DNA of 64,000 nucleotides from a virus. Positions within the stretch are counted from its first letter, which is position 1. Each line of letters opens with the position of its first letter. The notes under the pieces are model-generated. The model made no database searches. It had not been told where the DNA came from and was given only the letters and a program-made list of their open reading frames with translations. This document shows positions 39,220-47,115 of this stretch, piece after piece. The position numbers and the translations under genes are program-made. Where the stretch lies: the IMG/VR virus record IMGVR_UViG_3300017725_000001, positions 1-64,000 of that record. One strand, written 5' to 3'.

Positions 39220-40367
39220 GGATTATTCCTTGCAAAATTTGCTTGTGAGAATGTTGATCTATTAACCAACTTAACATCTTTATCTACTACATAACCTTCG
39301 CCATCTTTTACTGCTTGTATATCAGCTTTTTGATTATCTAATAATTCAATTACTTTATTTTTTACAGTCTTAATTCCCTTAATAAAACTAAATGTAGCAT
39401 TAAAGCCTTTTGCTTTAGTATTTACATAATCTAATAATCTCTCTTTTTTAGGTTCAGATAAATTACTACTTTGTACCCATTGTACAAAATTTGCTCCTAG
39501 ATTATCTAGTGATTTATTTTTTACACTAGCATTTATATATTGATAAAGTATCTCACCAAAATTTTTCATTTTAAGTTCTGCTGGTACATTGAATAAATCA
39601 TCTATTGCTTTTGCATTCTTATTTAAATAATTTTCTAATTCATCTACTTGAGGTAGATCTACTCCAGGTGATTTTTGCATTGTAACTGGTGGCATAATCA
39701 TTGTTGCTCCTTGTTGGAACTGTCCCATATCAACATTGCTAGTAGTACCATCTAATCCTATAGCTTTATGTATTACAACTCCTACTTCACTTGCGAGTAT
39801 CTTTTTGCCAATATCACTATTAGCAACAACTTCATACTTTGTAGTATTTGGCATAAGAGTAATTTTATTATTTTCTTCAGTAGGCTTGTTCATCCATAAT
39901 AGGTCACCTATAACGTAACCTCTGAATCCTTCTGGAACTGTGCTTTCTACTTTATCCCATATACCACCCATTGTTTTTGCAAAGTCTGCATTATCTGGGT
40001 TTCTGTTAACTATCATATCTTCTAGTCCTTTAGAACTAGTTACTCTACCATTATATTTTACTGCACCAAATCCTGATTTATCAGTTAAAACAAATTCACC
40101 TTTTTCATTACGCCCAAATACTATTGCTGGTCTTCCGTCCCATTTAATAGTAACTGAACCAGGATTTTGTTCAACTTGATGTAGTGTACTGATTGCTTTT
40201 TTACCGCCTGCTACCCCATCACGAAGAATTAAATCTTCAAGATGTTGTATTCTTGCGTTTTCTTTAAGATTTGCTTTGTACAAATCTTTTTGAATAATTC
40301 TGTGTTTTCTGTTATCTCTGGATTTACGTTTCTTAGACCCAACAAATAGTATTTCTTTTATTTTCAT
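39216..40367 (-). CDS. Nucleotidyltransferase (ligase)-fold protein, DUF6267-like
   Basis: 383 residues. A short basic start (MKIKEILFVGSKKRKSRD) is followed by SVTIKWDGRPAIVFG, which fits nucleotidyltransferase motif I (Lys75-x-Asp-Gly), GYVIGDLLW as motif III, and near the C-terminus GEGYVV (Glu357) with VKLVNR (Lys366) as motifs IV and V. These are the conserved landmarks of DNA/RNA ligases and capping enzymes. The III-to-IV spacing is long. It may join or adenylate nucleic acid, or be an internal-head protein given its position. Confidence 0.5.
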   Translation of the reverse strand: MKIKEILFVGSKKRKSRDNRKHRIIQKDLYKANLKENARIQHLEDLILRDGVAGGKKAISTLHQVEQNPGSVTIKWDGRPAIVFGRNEKGEFVLTDKSGFGAVKYNGRVTSSKGLEDMIVNRNPDNADFAKTMGGIWDKVESTVPEGFRGYVIGDLLWMNKPTEENNKITLMPNTTKYEVVANSDIGKKILASEVGVVIHKAIGLDGTTSNVDMGQFQQGATMIMPPVTMQKSPGVDLPQVDELENYLNKNAKAIDDLFNVPAELKMKNFGEILYQYINASVKNKSLDNLGANFVQWVQSSNLSEPKKERLLDYVNTKAKGFNATFSFIKGIKTVKNKVIELLDNQKADIQAVKDGEGYVVDKDVKLVNRSTFSQANFARNNP

Positions 40368-40612
40368 CTTGATGTCCTGATTTTTTTGATACCTCGATTA
40401 AAACGTTCGGGATCTCTATTTTTAATACTTAACATAATCCTTTTGTTTAAATCTTGAGCTGTTTCAGAATCAAAATTTGCATCAATCATTTCAAGAATAT
40501 TGATAATACTACTGATAGCATTGGTACCTCTACTCTCAAGGATTGCGTTTTTATCTTTCTTAGGTGCTAAAGAGTTTATTTCCTCTAACAAGCTACGAGT
40601 GCGTTTTTTCAT
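40364..40612 (-). CDS. Small helical protein, possible capsid-targeted
   Basis: 82 residues starting MKKRTRSLLEEINSLAPKKD, a basic-acidic helix of the type seen on T4-like internal-head proteins, then ILEMIDANFDSETAQDLNKR. Overlaps the ligase-fold gene by four bases. Late promoter upstream at 40645-40653. Confidence 0.5.
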   Translation of the reverse strand: MKKRTRSLLEEINSLAPKKDKNAILESRGTNAISSIINILEMIDANFDSETAQDLNKRIMLSIKNRDPERFNRGIKKIRTSR

Positions 40613-40644
40613 TGTATCTCTCCAGTAATAATTTACTTATAACT

Positions 40645-40653
40645 GTATTTATC
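40645..40653 (-). promoter_or_regulatory. Late-type promoter GATAAATAC
   Basis: GATAAATAC in the gap between gp41 and the gene at 40364-40612; it marks the boundary between replication genes and the late block. Confidence 0.65.
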
Positions 40654-42053
40654 TAATTATTACTTCTTTTCAGCATACTTCGAAGTTTGTCGTGTCCAGA
40701 TAATGTGTTCTCTACTACACTATTTTCAGCTATACTCTTCTCTTGATGGGTTACTTTGTTCTGTGCTTTAATTTTTTCAAACATAGCACTAGGTTGATTA
40801 GCTACAGATCCTTGCTCTTCTTCTGCTAAATCGCTAATACGAAGCCCAGATACGTCAAATGCTAGGTCTACTTTTTGCCCCACTCCACTACTACTTCTAG
40901 TCTTCATAAACTGTATTTGATATCTGCCTCTTTCACGCATTGCTTGGCTACTAAAAATACCAATAACGTTATCTGCTGTCTGAATTTTACTTAAACCACC
41001 AGCAATATGAGAGTGATCAAATTCTACTTCTTCTACTGCACTTCTGTTTAACTGAGATGCTGTCGCTAGTAATATATCATTTTCTACTGCAAAATTACGC
41101 AATTCTTCTGATACAAACTTGTCTTTAATAAACAGATCACTTGGACTTACTTTGCTCTGTGCTGGCATCATTAAGTCTAAGTAATCAACACATACTCCAT
41201 CAATTTTTATATTGTTTTTTACTTCATACTCTTTAATAAAACTTGTAATAGTGTTAACTGTAATACCATTAGGTAATTGTACAATTTGCAATTTACCCGC
41301 ATCTTTACCTTGCATACGAACTTTTAAATCTACATCATCTGCATTTTTAAATACTTCTCTGGTATTCATTCCTGTTAGCATACTATCTAATCGCATACTA
41401 CATAGTTCTTCACTTAATTCTAAACTAATATAAATTACATTTTGCCCTGCTAGTGCCCAGTTCAATGCCAAATTCTGTAAGAACAAACTTTTACCACCAC
41501 CTGACGGTGCGGCAAATATATTTAATTCTCCTCTGTTAAATCCACCATATAGTTTTTTATCTACTTCAGCCCAACCTGTGCTAATACCACCTCTTTGATT
41601 TCTTATACGTTCAATACGTTCAGCTGGACTTTTCCAATAATCTGTACCCATATGTTTTGCTAAACCTAATTGTACTGCTTCTTTTACCATTCTTTCTACA
41701 GGACCATATTCGCCCTTTTCTAAAAGATCAGCACTTTTTAAAATTGCACTTTCTAATGCTTTATGTCTACAAAATATTTCAAACTCATCTATAAACCATT
41801 TCTTATGTCTATCATCAACATCTTTTAATGGCTGTAGTTCTAAATTTGAGATTGCTTTAATTTGATCTAGTGTAGGCAATGCTTGATATTCTGTTGCATG
41901 ACTTTGTACAAATTCGACGGTTTTACGTAGCTCTCTGTCAAAGAATTCAGGATTTAATATTGCATTTACTCTAACAAATAAATCTTGATCTTGTGACAAG
42001 AATTCTACAAACAATCTTTGTAGATCTACTGAATATTCTTTACCTTCGTTCAT
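40653..42053 (-). CDS. Replicative DNA helicase (T4 gp41, DnaB-type)
   Basis: 466 residues from the ATG at 42053, with AGGAAGG upstream and an ATGA overlap with the primase stop. Walker A APSGGGKS near residue 183, the RecA-fold GVCVDYLDLMMPA Walker B and TASQLNRSA are DnaB-type. The hexamer unwinds DNA at the fork with gp61 primase. Distinct from UvsW at 47116. Confidence 0.93.
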   Translation of the reverse strand: MNEGKEYSVDLQRLFVEFLSQDQDLFVRVNAILNPEFFDRELRKTVEFVQSHATEYQALPTLDQIKAISNLELQPLKDVDDRHKKWFIDEFEIFCRHKALESAILKSADLLEKGEYGPVERMVKEAVQLGLAKHMGTDYWKSPAERIERIRNQRGGISTGWAEVDKKLYGGFNRGELNIFAAPSGGGKSLFLQNLALNWALAGQNVIYISLELSEELCSMRLDSMLTGMNTREVFKNADDVDLKVRMQGKDAGKLQIVQLPNGITVNTITSFIKEYEVKNNIKIDGVCVDYLDLMMPAQSKVSPSDLFIKDKFVSEELRNFAVENDILLATASQLNRSAVEEVEFDHSHIAGGLSKIQTADNVIGIFSSQAMRERGRYQIQFMKTRSSSGVGQKVDLAFDVSGLRISDLAEEEQGSVANQPSAMFEKIKAQNKVTHQEKSIAENSVVENTLSGHDKLRSMLKRSNN

Positions 42054-43060
42054 TTGCAAACCTTCCTCATTAATAGTTCAATTTTTGTTGGATTTTTGTG
42101 CCTACTATTTATAATACTTCTTATTGTATACAATCTTCCGTATTTTGTCAAGGCATCACTTGCATCTTTACAATCTTTCCATTCTGGAAAGGATACACTG
42201 AAACCATGTTTTATAGCAGACTTACACATCATTTTACCAGGTTCATCTAAATCTGGTAATACTATAATTTCTTTATCAAGGCTTTTTAATATCTCAGCCT
42301 GTTCTTCGTTTATATTATTTCTACCTGTAGCACAACCATCTGTTACTATAGCATCAAGTTGACCTTCTGTAACTATAACCATTTCTCTATTTCTTGTTTG
42401 CCTATCAAGCCCATATACAAAATCTGCTTTAGGTTGTTGATTATAATATTTTGCTACTTCCTTAGGTGGAGTTCCTATCCATCTAGCAGTATAGCCTACT
42501 ATATCATTCTTATACGTAAATGGTATAATAAATCTTCTGTTCATTCTACCAAATTGTTTACTAGGGCTATACATAAGTCTAGAGTCAGTTACATCAAATC
42601 CTCTACTAGTTAAATATGATACTGCATCAATCCAATTTTGATCAGGATCTTTAAATTCCATAAACGGCTTTGCACCCTCTGGTAAATCTTTTTTATCCCA
42701 ACCAATATTTAATTGCTTTGGTTTTTCTTTTTTAATTAATAACGTAGCAACATCTTGCTCACGTAATAACTCTAGTTGAATACGATGTATATCGTTTTCA
42801 TCTGCACCTAATATAGTTAATAATTTTTTTAATTTGTTTGTTATTCTATTATGTTGTGTATACCCTGTTTTATAATTGCAATTAAAACAATTATATTGAA
42901 AATGATCTTCTTCAAAATAAAAACCACCTCTGCCTTTTGTATCTGGCCTGCTTTCACCGTTTCTTACACACATAGGACAATTACCAGAAACCCACCCATT
43001 GGGGTTACTTCGCCAGTTAGTAGGTATCAGAGTTCGAACGTAGTCATTCATTAAAGTCAT
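42050..43060 (-). CDS. DNA primase (T4 gp61)
   Basis: 336 residues. N-terminal zinc ribbon (GNCPMCVRNGE and YNCFNCNYKTG), a TOPRIM-like part (MVIVTEGQLDAIVT, IIVLPDLDEPGK with acidic residues) and a helical end. It makes RNA primers on the lagging strand with gp41. Its ATG at 43060 is six bases after the -10 of a TTGACA promoter, so its mRNA may be leaderless. Confidence 0.92.
   Translation of the reverse strand: MTLMNDYVRTLIPTNWRSNPNGWVSGNCPMCVRNGESRPDTKGRGGFYFEEDHFQYNCFNCNYKTGYTQHNRITNKLKKLLTILGADENDIHRIQLELLREQDVATLLIKKEKPKQLNIGWDKKDLPEGAKPFMEFKDPDQNWIDAVSYLTSRGFDVTDSRLMYSPSKQFGRMNRRFIIPFTYKNDIVGYTARWIGTPPKEVAKYYNQQPKADFVYGLDRQTRNREMVIVTEGQLDAIVTDGCATGRNNINEEQAEILKSLDKEIIVLPDLDEPGKMMCKSAIKHGFSVSFPEWKDCKDASDALTKYGRLYTIRSIINSRHKNPTKIELLMRKVCK
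42123..42151 (-). promoter_or_regulatory. Internal sigma70-type promoter for gp41
   Basis: TTGACA 42146-42151, 17 bp, TACAAT 42123-42128 inside the primase gene, about 65 bases before the gp41 ATG. Confidence 0.45.
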
Positions 43061-43066
43061 AAGTGT

Positions 43067-43095
43067 ATATTACACTCTAATTACGACTTTGTCAA
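43067..43095 (-). promoter_or_regulatory. Early (sigma70-type) promoter, leaderless output
   Basis: TTGACA 43090-43095, 17 bp, TAATAT 43067-43072, then ACACTT and the primase ATG at 43060. The +1 is predicted at the A of ATG. Confidence 0.75.
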
Positions 43096-43903
43096 GTGTT
43101 CCTGCTGATTGAGTAAATTTTGCTCTTAGATATTTAACGTTTGTTCGAAAAGTCCAAGGATCTATACCTGTATGGTTTAAATATGGAAAATATGTTTGAG
43201 TATTTGTACCAAGTGTGATATCAAACCAATCTGGTTCTGTAGGGTTATCACTTAAAGTACCTTGCATATAAAAATTACCAGTATAACCTGTACCATATAC
43301 TCCTATTGTTACTAATCCATTTGGTTTATCATAATAACCTGTTGCTTTTAATGAACTACTGTAATAGAATGTTTGATTGTTTACTGTTTGTTGTTGAAAG
43401 TTCTCATCTGCTTGTGTAGTAAGTGGTAATGCGTCACCTTCTTCACTTACATCTACAGTAAAGTTAGGTCTCATATTTAAATCACAAAATAATGGAACTG
43501 TTAGTCCTGTATCCGTAGTATAACTAAACACTAAATCATAATGTCCTTGTGAAAATCTTCCACTTTCACCTACTGTTATTATTACTTTAATACCACCTTG
43601 TATATAATCTGTGATAATTGCTTTCTTACTTATTGTAGTTGACCTATCGTCTCTATCAATAAAAGAACAATATACTGTTGTACCTTGTAACATTACTGGT
43701 TTTCTATCTTGATTTTTAATAAAAAAGAAAAACTCATTATCAAATCCACGAAACAGTTTTAAGAATCTATAATTCATAGGACTATTAACTGCGGTACCTT
43801 TTGCACCTGCGTATTTTGCTTGTCCTGCTGGTGTTCCGTGATCTTCTAATGTATAAAGATCGCCTTCTTGATTAACTTGGTATGTAGTTCCGTAATTTGA
43901 CAT
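43070..43903 (-). CDS. Virion structural protein
   Basis: 277 residues, beta-rich (YRFLKLFRGFDNEFFFFIK, VFSYTTDTGLTVPLFCDL, NGLVTIGVYGTGYTGNFYMQ) with an IgG-like flavour, probably a tail or baseplate part. It has a late promoter at 43920-43928 and its 3' end contains the primase promoter. Confidence 0.6.
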   Translation of the reverse strand: MSNYGTTYQVNQEGDLYTLEDHGTPAGQAKYAGAKGTAVNSPMNYRFLKLFRGFDNEFFFFIKNQDRKPVMLQGTTVYCSFIDRDDRSTTISKKAIITDYIQGGIKVIITVGESGRFSQGHYDLVFSYTTDTGLTVPLFCDLNMRPNFTVDVSEEGDALPLTTQADENFQQQTVNNQTFYYSSSLKATGYYDKPNGLVTIGVYGTGYTGNFYMQGTLSDNPTEPDWFDITLGTNTQTYFPYLNHTGIDPWTFRTNVKYLRAKFTQSAGTLDKVVIRV

Positions 43904-43919
43904 ATATTGCTCCTATGTA

Positions 43920-43928
43920 GTATTTATC
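43920..43928 (-). promoter_or_regulatory. Late-type promoter GATAAATAC
   Basis: GATAAATAC about 16 bases before the structural gene ATG at 43903; divergent from the plus-strand late box at 43949-43957. Confidence 0.65.
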
Positions 43929-43948
43929 CAAAGTGGAGATTTCAAAAG

Positions 43949-43957
43949 GCTAAATAC
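43949..43957 (+). promoter_or_regulatory. Late-type promoter GCTAAATAC, plus strand
   Basis: GCTAAATAC on the plus strand. The predicted +1 falls about three bases before the ATG at 43965, giving almost no leader. Confidence 0.5.
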
Positions 43958-43964
43958 CTATAGA

Positions 43965-44336
43965 ATGCAAACCAAACATCAGAAACTCTTAGAGCAATAT
44001 CCATTCTTAACCGTCATTGAGTATGCCAACAACGAATACCTGGGTATAATGCAGAATATAGATAGTCACGTGGCTAGTATGTACATCTACGATCGTCTTA
44101 GCGAAGAGTATGAAAAAATGAAATTTTTAGAATTAGGTGAAGAATGGTGGTGGGAAACTAATAGAAAACTTCCAATAAACATTGCATTACTTAATAGATG
44201 GAACTTTGCCCATTGTGTACAAAGTTTTAATGTTAAACAAATGGAAGTAATTGCTGGGCCCGAAGTTAGATTAAGTAATAGTATTACTAAACGTATAAAA
44301 CGTAGAAGTATTAATCTTGTAAAGAAAGGCCCGTAG
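43965..44336 (+). CDS. Hypothetical protein, the only plus-strand gene
   Basis: 123 residues: acidic, helical first half (HQKLLEQYPFLTVIEYAN, EYEKMKFLELGEEWWWET), then VLRLSN-like basic end (SITKRIKRRSINLVKKG). Codon use and length suit a real gene and it has its own late box. It converges on, and overlaps by 26 bases, the gene at 44311-44895. Function unknown. Confidence 0.65.
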   Translation: MQTKHQKLLEQYPFLTVIEYANNEYLGIMQNIDSHVASMYIYDRLSEEYEKMKFLELGEEWWWETNRKLPINIALLNRWNFAHCVQSFNVKQMEVIAGPEVRLSNSITKRIKRRSINLVKKGP

Positions 44337-44895
44337 CCATCATATTTAATTGTAAGACAATAGCTAATGCATATGCATGAGCATGAGCTTTTTTAAAAAA
44401 GTATTCATCGCCTGATGGCTTTTTCCAAACATTTTCATTTATATTATTCCAATTTTGTTTTAACAAATGACGTTTAGCAGGTCTTATTACTGCTAGTACT
44501 GCCGCTAATTGTTCAACACTTTTAGGTTTTAAAGTGTTAACTATATCAAAATGTTTATGTATATGAAAGCATTTTTCTACTACCTCTTTATGCTCTAACA
44601 ACTCCCACATTGGCTCCATTGCTAACAGTTGATTAAGATGTTCTTTTGATTTTATATCTTTATACAAGCCAACATTAAGTACATCAATTTTAAAGTAACC
44701 CATATCTTCTGCTTCTTTGTAGTCTACACTAGATAGTCCTGTAAATGGATTACTAGGCATATCATGAAAGTATACGCCTGTATTATGTTTTGTTTGTTTG
44801 TTTTCTTTTAATATCATAGCAGTAGTACCTTTAATTAATTTTAAAAGTCTGTTTCTATCTGCTACATCAATATCAATATCTGTATTAACTATCAT
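44311..44895 (-). CDS. Hypothetical protein with a DNA polymerase III alpha-like segment
   Basis: 194 residues. Three pieces recall DnaE: DIDIDVADRNRLLKLIKG, EDMGYFKIDVLNVGLYKD (like DnaE K-x-D-x-LGL) and LKPKSVEQLAAVLAVIRPAKR (like LKP-s-feDl-AL-RPG). It is far too short to be a polymerase. GAGG precedes the ATG. It may be a conserved fragment with a new role. Confidence 0.5.
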   Translation of the reverse strand: MIVNTDIDIDVADRNRLLKLIKGTTAMILKENKQTKHNTGVYFHDMPSNPFTGLSSVDYKEAEDMGYFKIDVLNVGLYKDIKSKEHLNQLLAMEPMWELLEHKEVVEKCFHIHKHFDIVNTLKPKSVEQLAAVLAVIRPAKRHLLKQNWNNINENVWKKPSGDEYFFKKAHAHAYALAIVLQLNMMATGLSLQD

Positions 44896-44977
44896 TTGGA
44901 TCCTCTTTATTCATTTTGTATAACAAGTATACAGGAATTATAAAACAACACAATATACAAAGTATTGGTATTATCAT
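44885..44977 (-). CDS. 30-residue membrane microprotein
   Basis: The frame reads MIIPILCILCCFIIPVYLL then a short polar tail. Its ATG overlaps the zinc-finger gene stop as ATGA, and it overlaps the next gene start, so it exactly bridges two genes. Very hydrophobic with three Cys. Function unknown. Confidence 0.45.
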   Translation of the reverse strand: MIIPILCILCCFIIPVYLLYKMNKEDPNDS

Positions 44978-45645
44978 AATTCTGCTTTTTGCAATATCTC
45001 CGTAACCCATCTACTATCTTGTGGGTTTACACTCATGGCTCTTTGCCAATAGTCTATTTCTAAAAATTCATTAACCATTTTTAATTGTTCTGTACTAAAA
45101 TTATCAATCATAACTTGTGCTTCGCTACTATGAAACAATACCCAAGGAGATATCTTTCCACTACAAATATGAAATACGGCTAAATTTGTAGATATTTTTG
45201 TAAAATATTTGTTATAGGTTGTATCGTTTTCTTTTGCCCATTCTTGTAAAAATAATATAGTACGTTCTACACCTCTATCTACACTTTCTGTTTTTAAACG
45301 TTCTTTCATCCACTTCTTAAATTGTGAATCTCTATTCCAATGATCTAGCCTTACTGAATTCCTAACTAGCCATTCTGTAAATGCTGGAACATCATCTATT
45401 CCAATATCTCTACAATAATAACCAAATTTTACAAATGCAGTATAATATGGACTTGTTGCAAATTCATCATATGTCTTTTCATTTTTAGAATTAGTACCTA
45501 TTCTATAAAATAATTGATAAGACCTAAATCCTAATTGTACGTGCTTTTCATCTTTTTGCATGAACCTACGTTTTTGTTCACACATATGTACTGATAGTGT
45601 GCTTTCTTTTGCAAATGATTTTCCACAATAGTTACACTTAAACAT
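44974..45645 (-). CDS. C2H2 zinc-finger protein
   Basis: 223 residues. A classical N-terminal finger, CNYCGKSFAKESTLSVHMC, is followed by a helical domain with many aromatics. Similar zinc-finger proteins occur in marine T4-like phages. It probably binds DNA or RNA. It shares one base with the upstream cupin gene. Confidence 0.7.
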   Translation of the reverse strand: MFKCNYCGKSFAKESTLSVHMCEQKRRFMQKDEKHVQLGFRSYQLFYRIGTNSKNEKTYDEFATSPYYTAFVKFGYYCRDIGIDDVPAFTEWLVRNSVRLDHWNRDSQFKKWMKERLKTESVDRGVERTILFLQEWAKENDTTYNKYFTKISTNLAVFHICSGKISPWVLFHSSEAQVMIDNFSTEQLKMVNEFLEIDYWQRAMSVNPQDSRWVTEILQKAEL

Positions 45646-45971
45646 TAATGATTCCTTTTGCCATCAAATACACAAACAAAATATAAACCTTGTGGTCCAC
45701 ATTTGACTCTATGATGCACTCCATCTTCAATTAACACAACATCACCAGCTTGTACAAACATCTCTTTATCATCTAGCCACATAGTACCAGCTCCTTTAAC
45801 AAAGTAATATACTTCTTCTTGTCCACTATGGTTATGCCCACGTGTTGACTTATATGGGTGTAATTCTGTACTGCTTAATACTAGGTTGTTTAATAACTTG
45901 TTATCTTTTAATATGTAAGTTTCGTTATCTTTAATAACTTCTCCACCAATATCCATTATATTGTATTTCAT
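45645..45971 (-). CDS. Cupin-domain protein
   Basis: 108 residues. The cupin metal motif is GHNHSGQEEVYYFVKGAG with two His and Glu, and motif 2 is GDVVLIEDGVHHRV with the distal His. Cupins bind a metal and have many functions; the substrate cannot be told. It overlaps both neighbours. Confidence 0.75.
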   Translation of the reverse strand: MKYNIMDIGGEVIKDNETYILKDNKLLNNLVLSSTELHPYKSTRGHNHSGQEEVYYFVKGAGTMWLDDKEMFVQAGDVVLIEDGVHHRVKCGPQGLYFVCVFDGKRNH

Positions 45972-46426
45972 TTTAATAACTCTTTTATTTCTTTTTTAGT
46001 CATTCCGTATTCCTCAAATAACTCAATAAAGTCTTCTTTAGTTTTATTGCTTATAAAAATATCAACTTCGTCATCATTTAATTGACTGTAGTTTTTAACT
46101 ACCCACTCTTGTATCTTATTTTTCTTACCTCGTTTACCCGGTGCTATCCAAGGATGAAATGTAGGTTTGCCAAGTCCTACTAATTGTAATAGTTTAAACT
46201 GTAATTCAGGATGTTGTCGTAATTTATTAAAATGAACATTGACTACTTCATTAGTCCATTCTAAGTAATGCTCTGTAAAGTTTTTATCACCTGCACTACT
46301 TGTATATCTCATTAACGGCCAAAGACTTAATTTACCTTTTTCTTCATCTGTAAGACTATTGTACCATTTTCTATCTTTGGTATCAATTGCTCTCATTTCA
46401 CTCTTAATATCTAGCTTACTCATCAT
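45968..46426 (-). CDS. Hypothetical conserved marine T4-like protein
   Basis: 152 residues, helical: LTDEEKGKLSLWPLMRYTSS, EHYLEWTNEVVNVHFNKL, GLGKPTFHPWIAPGKRGKK. I recall this pattern in cyanophage genomes but no function. Overlaps the downstream cupin gene by four bases and the upstream gene by 11. Confidence 0.6.
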   Translation of the reverse strand: MMSKLDIKSEMRAIDTKDRKWYNSLTDEEKGKLSLWPLMRYTSSAGDKNFTEHYLEWTNEVVNVHFNKLRQHPELQFKLLQLVGLGKPTFHPWIAPGKRGKKNKIQEWVVKNYSQLNDDEVDIFISNKTKEDFIELFEEYGMTKKEIKELLK

Positions 46427-46601
46427 TTGCCTTTATGTCTTGTGCTATCATATCGTATATGCTACTGTAACACCATTCACAAAATGTAACTGGTAATATA
46501 CCAAAGTGTCCTTGTATTCCACCTGCATCTTCATTGTACTTACTATCACATATGCTACAAGTATCTTTTGGTTTAAATGGATCTTCTTGTTGTTTCTTCA
46601 T
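46416..46601 (-). CDS. Small zinc-binding protein
   Basis: 61 residues from the ATG at 46601, directly after the upstream stop. Two CxxC pairs (CSICDSKYN and FCEWCYSS) suggest a single zinc ribbon. Likely nucleic-acid or protein binding; function unknown. Confidence 0.55.
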   Translation of the reverse strand: MKKQQEDPFKPKDTCSICDSKYNEDAGGIQGHFGILPVTFCEWCYSSIYDMIAQDIKANDE

Positions 46602-46628
46602 AATACTACCAAAGTTCACTTATGTCAA
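46600..46628 (-). promoter_or_regulatory. Possible internal sigma70-type promoter
   Basis: TTGACA 46623-46628, 17 bp, TATTAT 46600-46605. The -10 overlaps the ATG at 46601, so it would serve genes further left, or be chance. Confidence 0.3.
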
Positions 46629-47106
46629 GTACCTCCGGTAGTTTATTTGCTTCTTTAACAAATAATACACATGGTGCATTTGGTTTATCACTTAATGGAA
46701 CATTTAGTAAATGTCCAAATTTTAATTTAGGTGCATACCATTTTACGTCAGTATAAATATTGGTAATTTGAATATCCATAAACTTGGGTGTATATCCTGT
46801 AATAGGATTAAATGCAAATACACTAAATCCTCTATCGTTTAAGCTCATTAAACTTACTACTTCTGGATCTCCAACACTTGGATCGCATATTACTACACTC
46901 CAGTCTAATGGCATAGTAATTTGGTATTCACCAATTTTAAGTACTGCCGCTGGTGCATAAAAACTTTCTAAGAATACAAGTGGTATAAAATAATAATCTA
47001 TATGACTAGGATTACTATAATCTAAAATACTGTATCTTAAATCTTCTATTGTATCTGGTATGTCGTCAAGTTCATACGTATTGTTGTCTACTGTTAATAT
47101 TTTCAT
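46606..47106 (-). CDS. Hypothetical conserved protein downstream of uvsW
   Basis: 166 residues, beta-rich (HIDYYFIPLVFLESFYAP, GEYQITMPLDWSVVI, GFSVFAFNPITGY). It directly follows uvsW with a nine-base gap and may be co-expressed with it. No recognised domain. Confidence 0.55.
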   Translation of the reverse strand: MKILTVDNNTYELDDIPDTIEDLRYSILDYSNPSHIDYYFIPLVFLESFYAPAAVLKIGEYQITMPLDWSVVICDPSVGDPEVVSLMSLNDRGFSVFAFNPITGYTPKFMDIQITNIYTDVKWYAPKLKFGHLLNVPLSDKPNAPCVLFVKEANKLPEVLDISELW

Positions 47107-47115
47107 TTTTATTCC

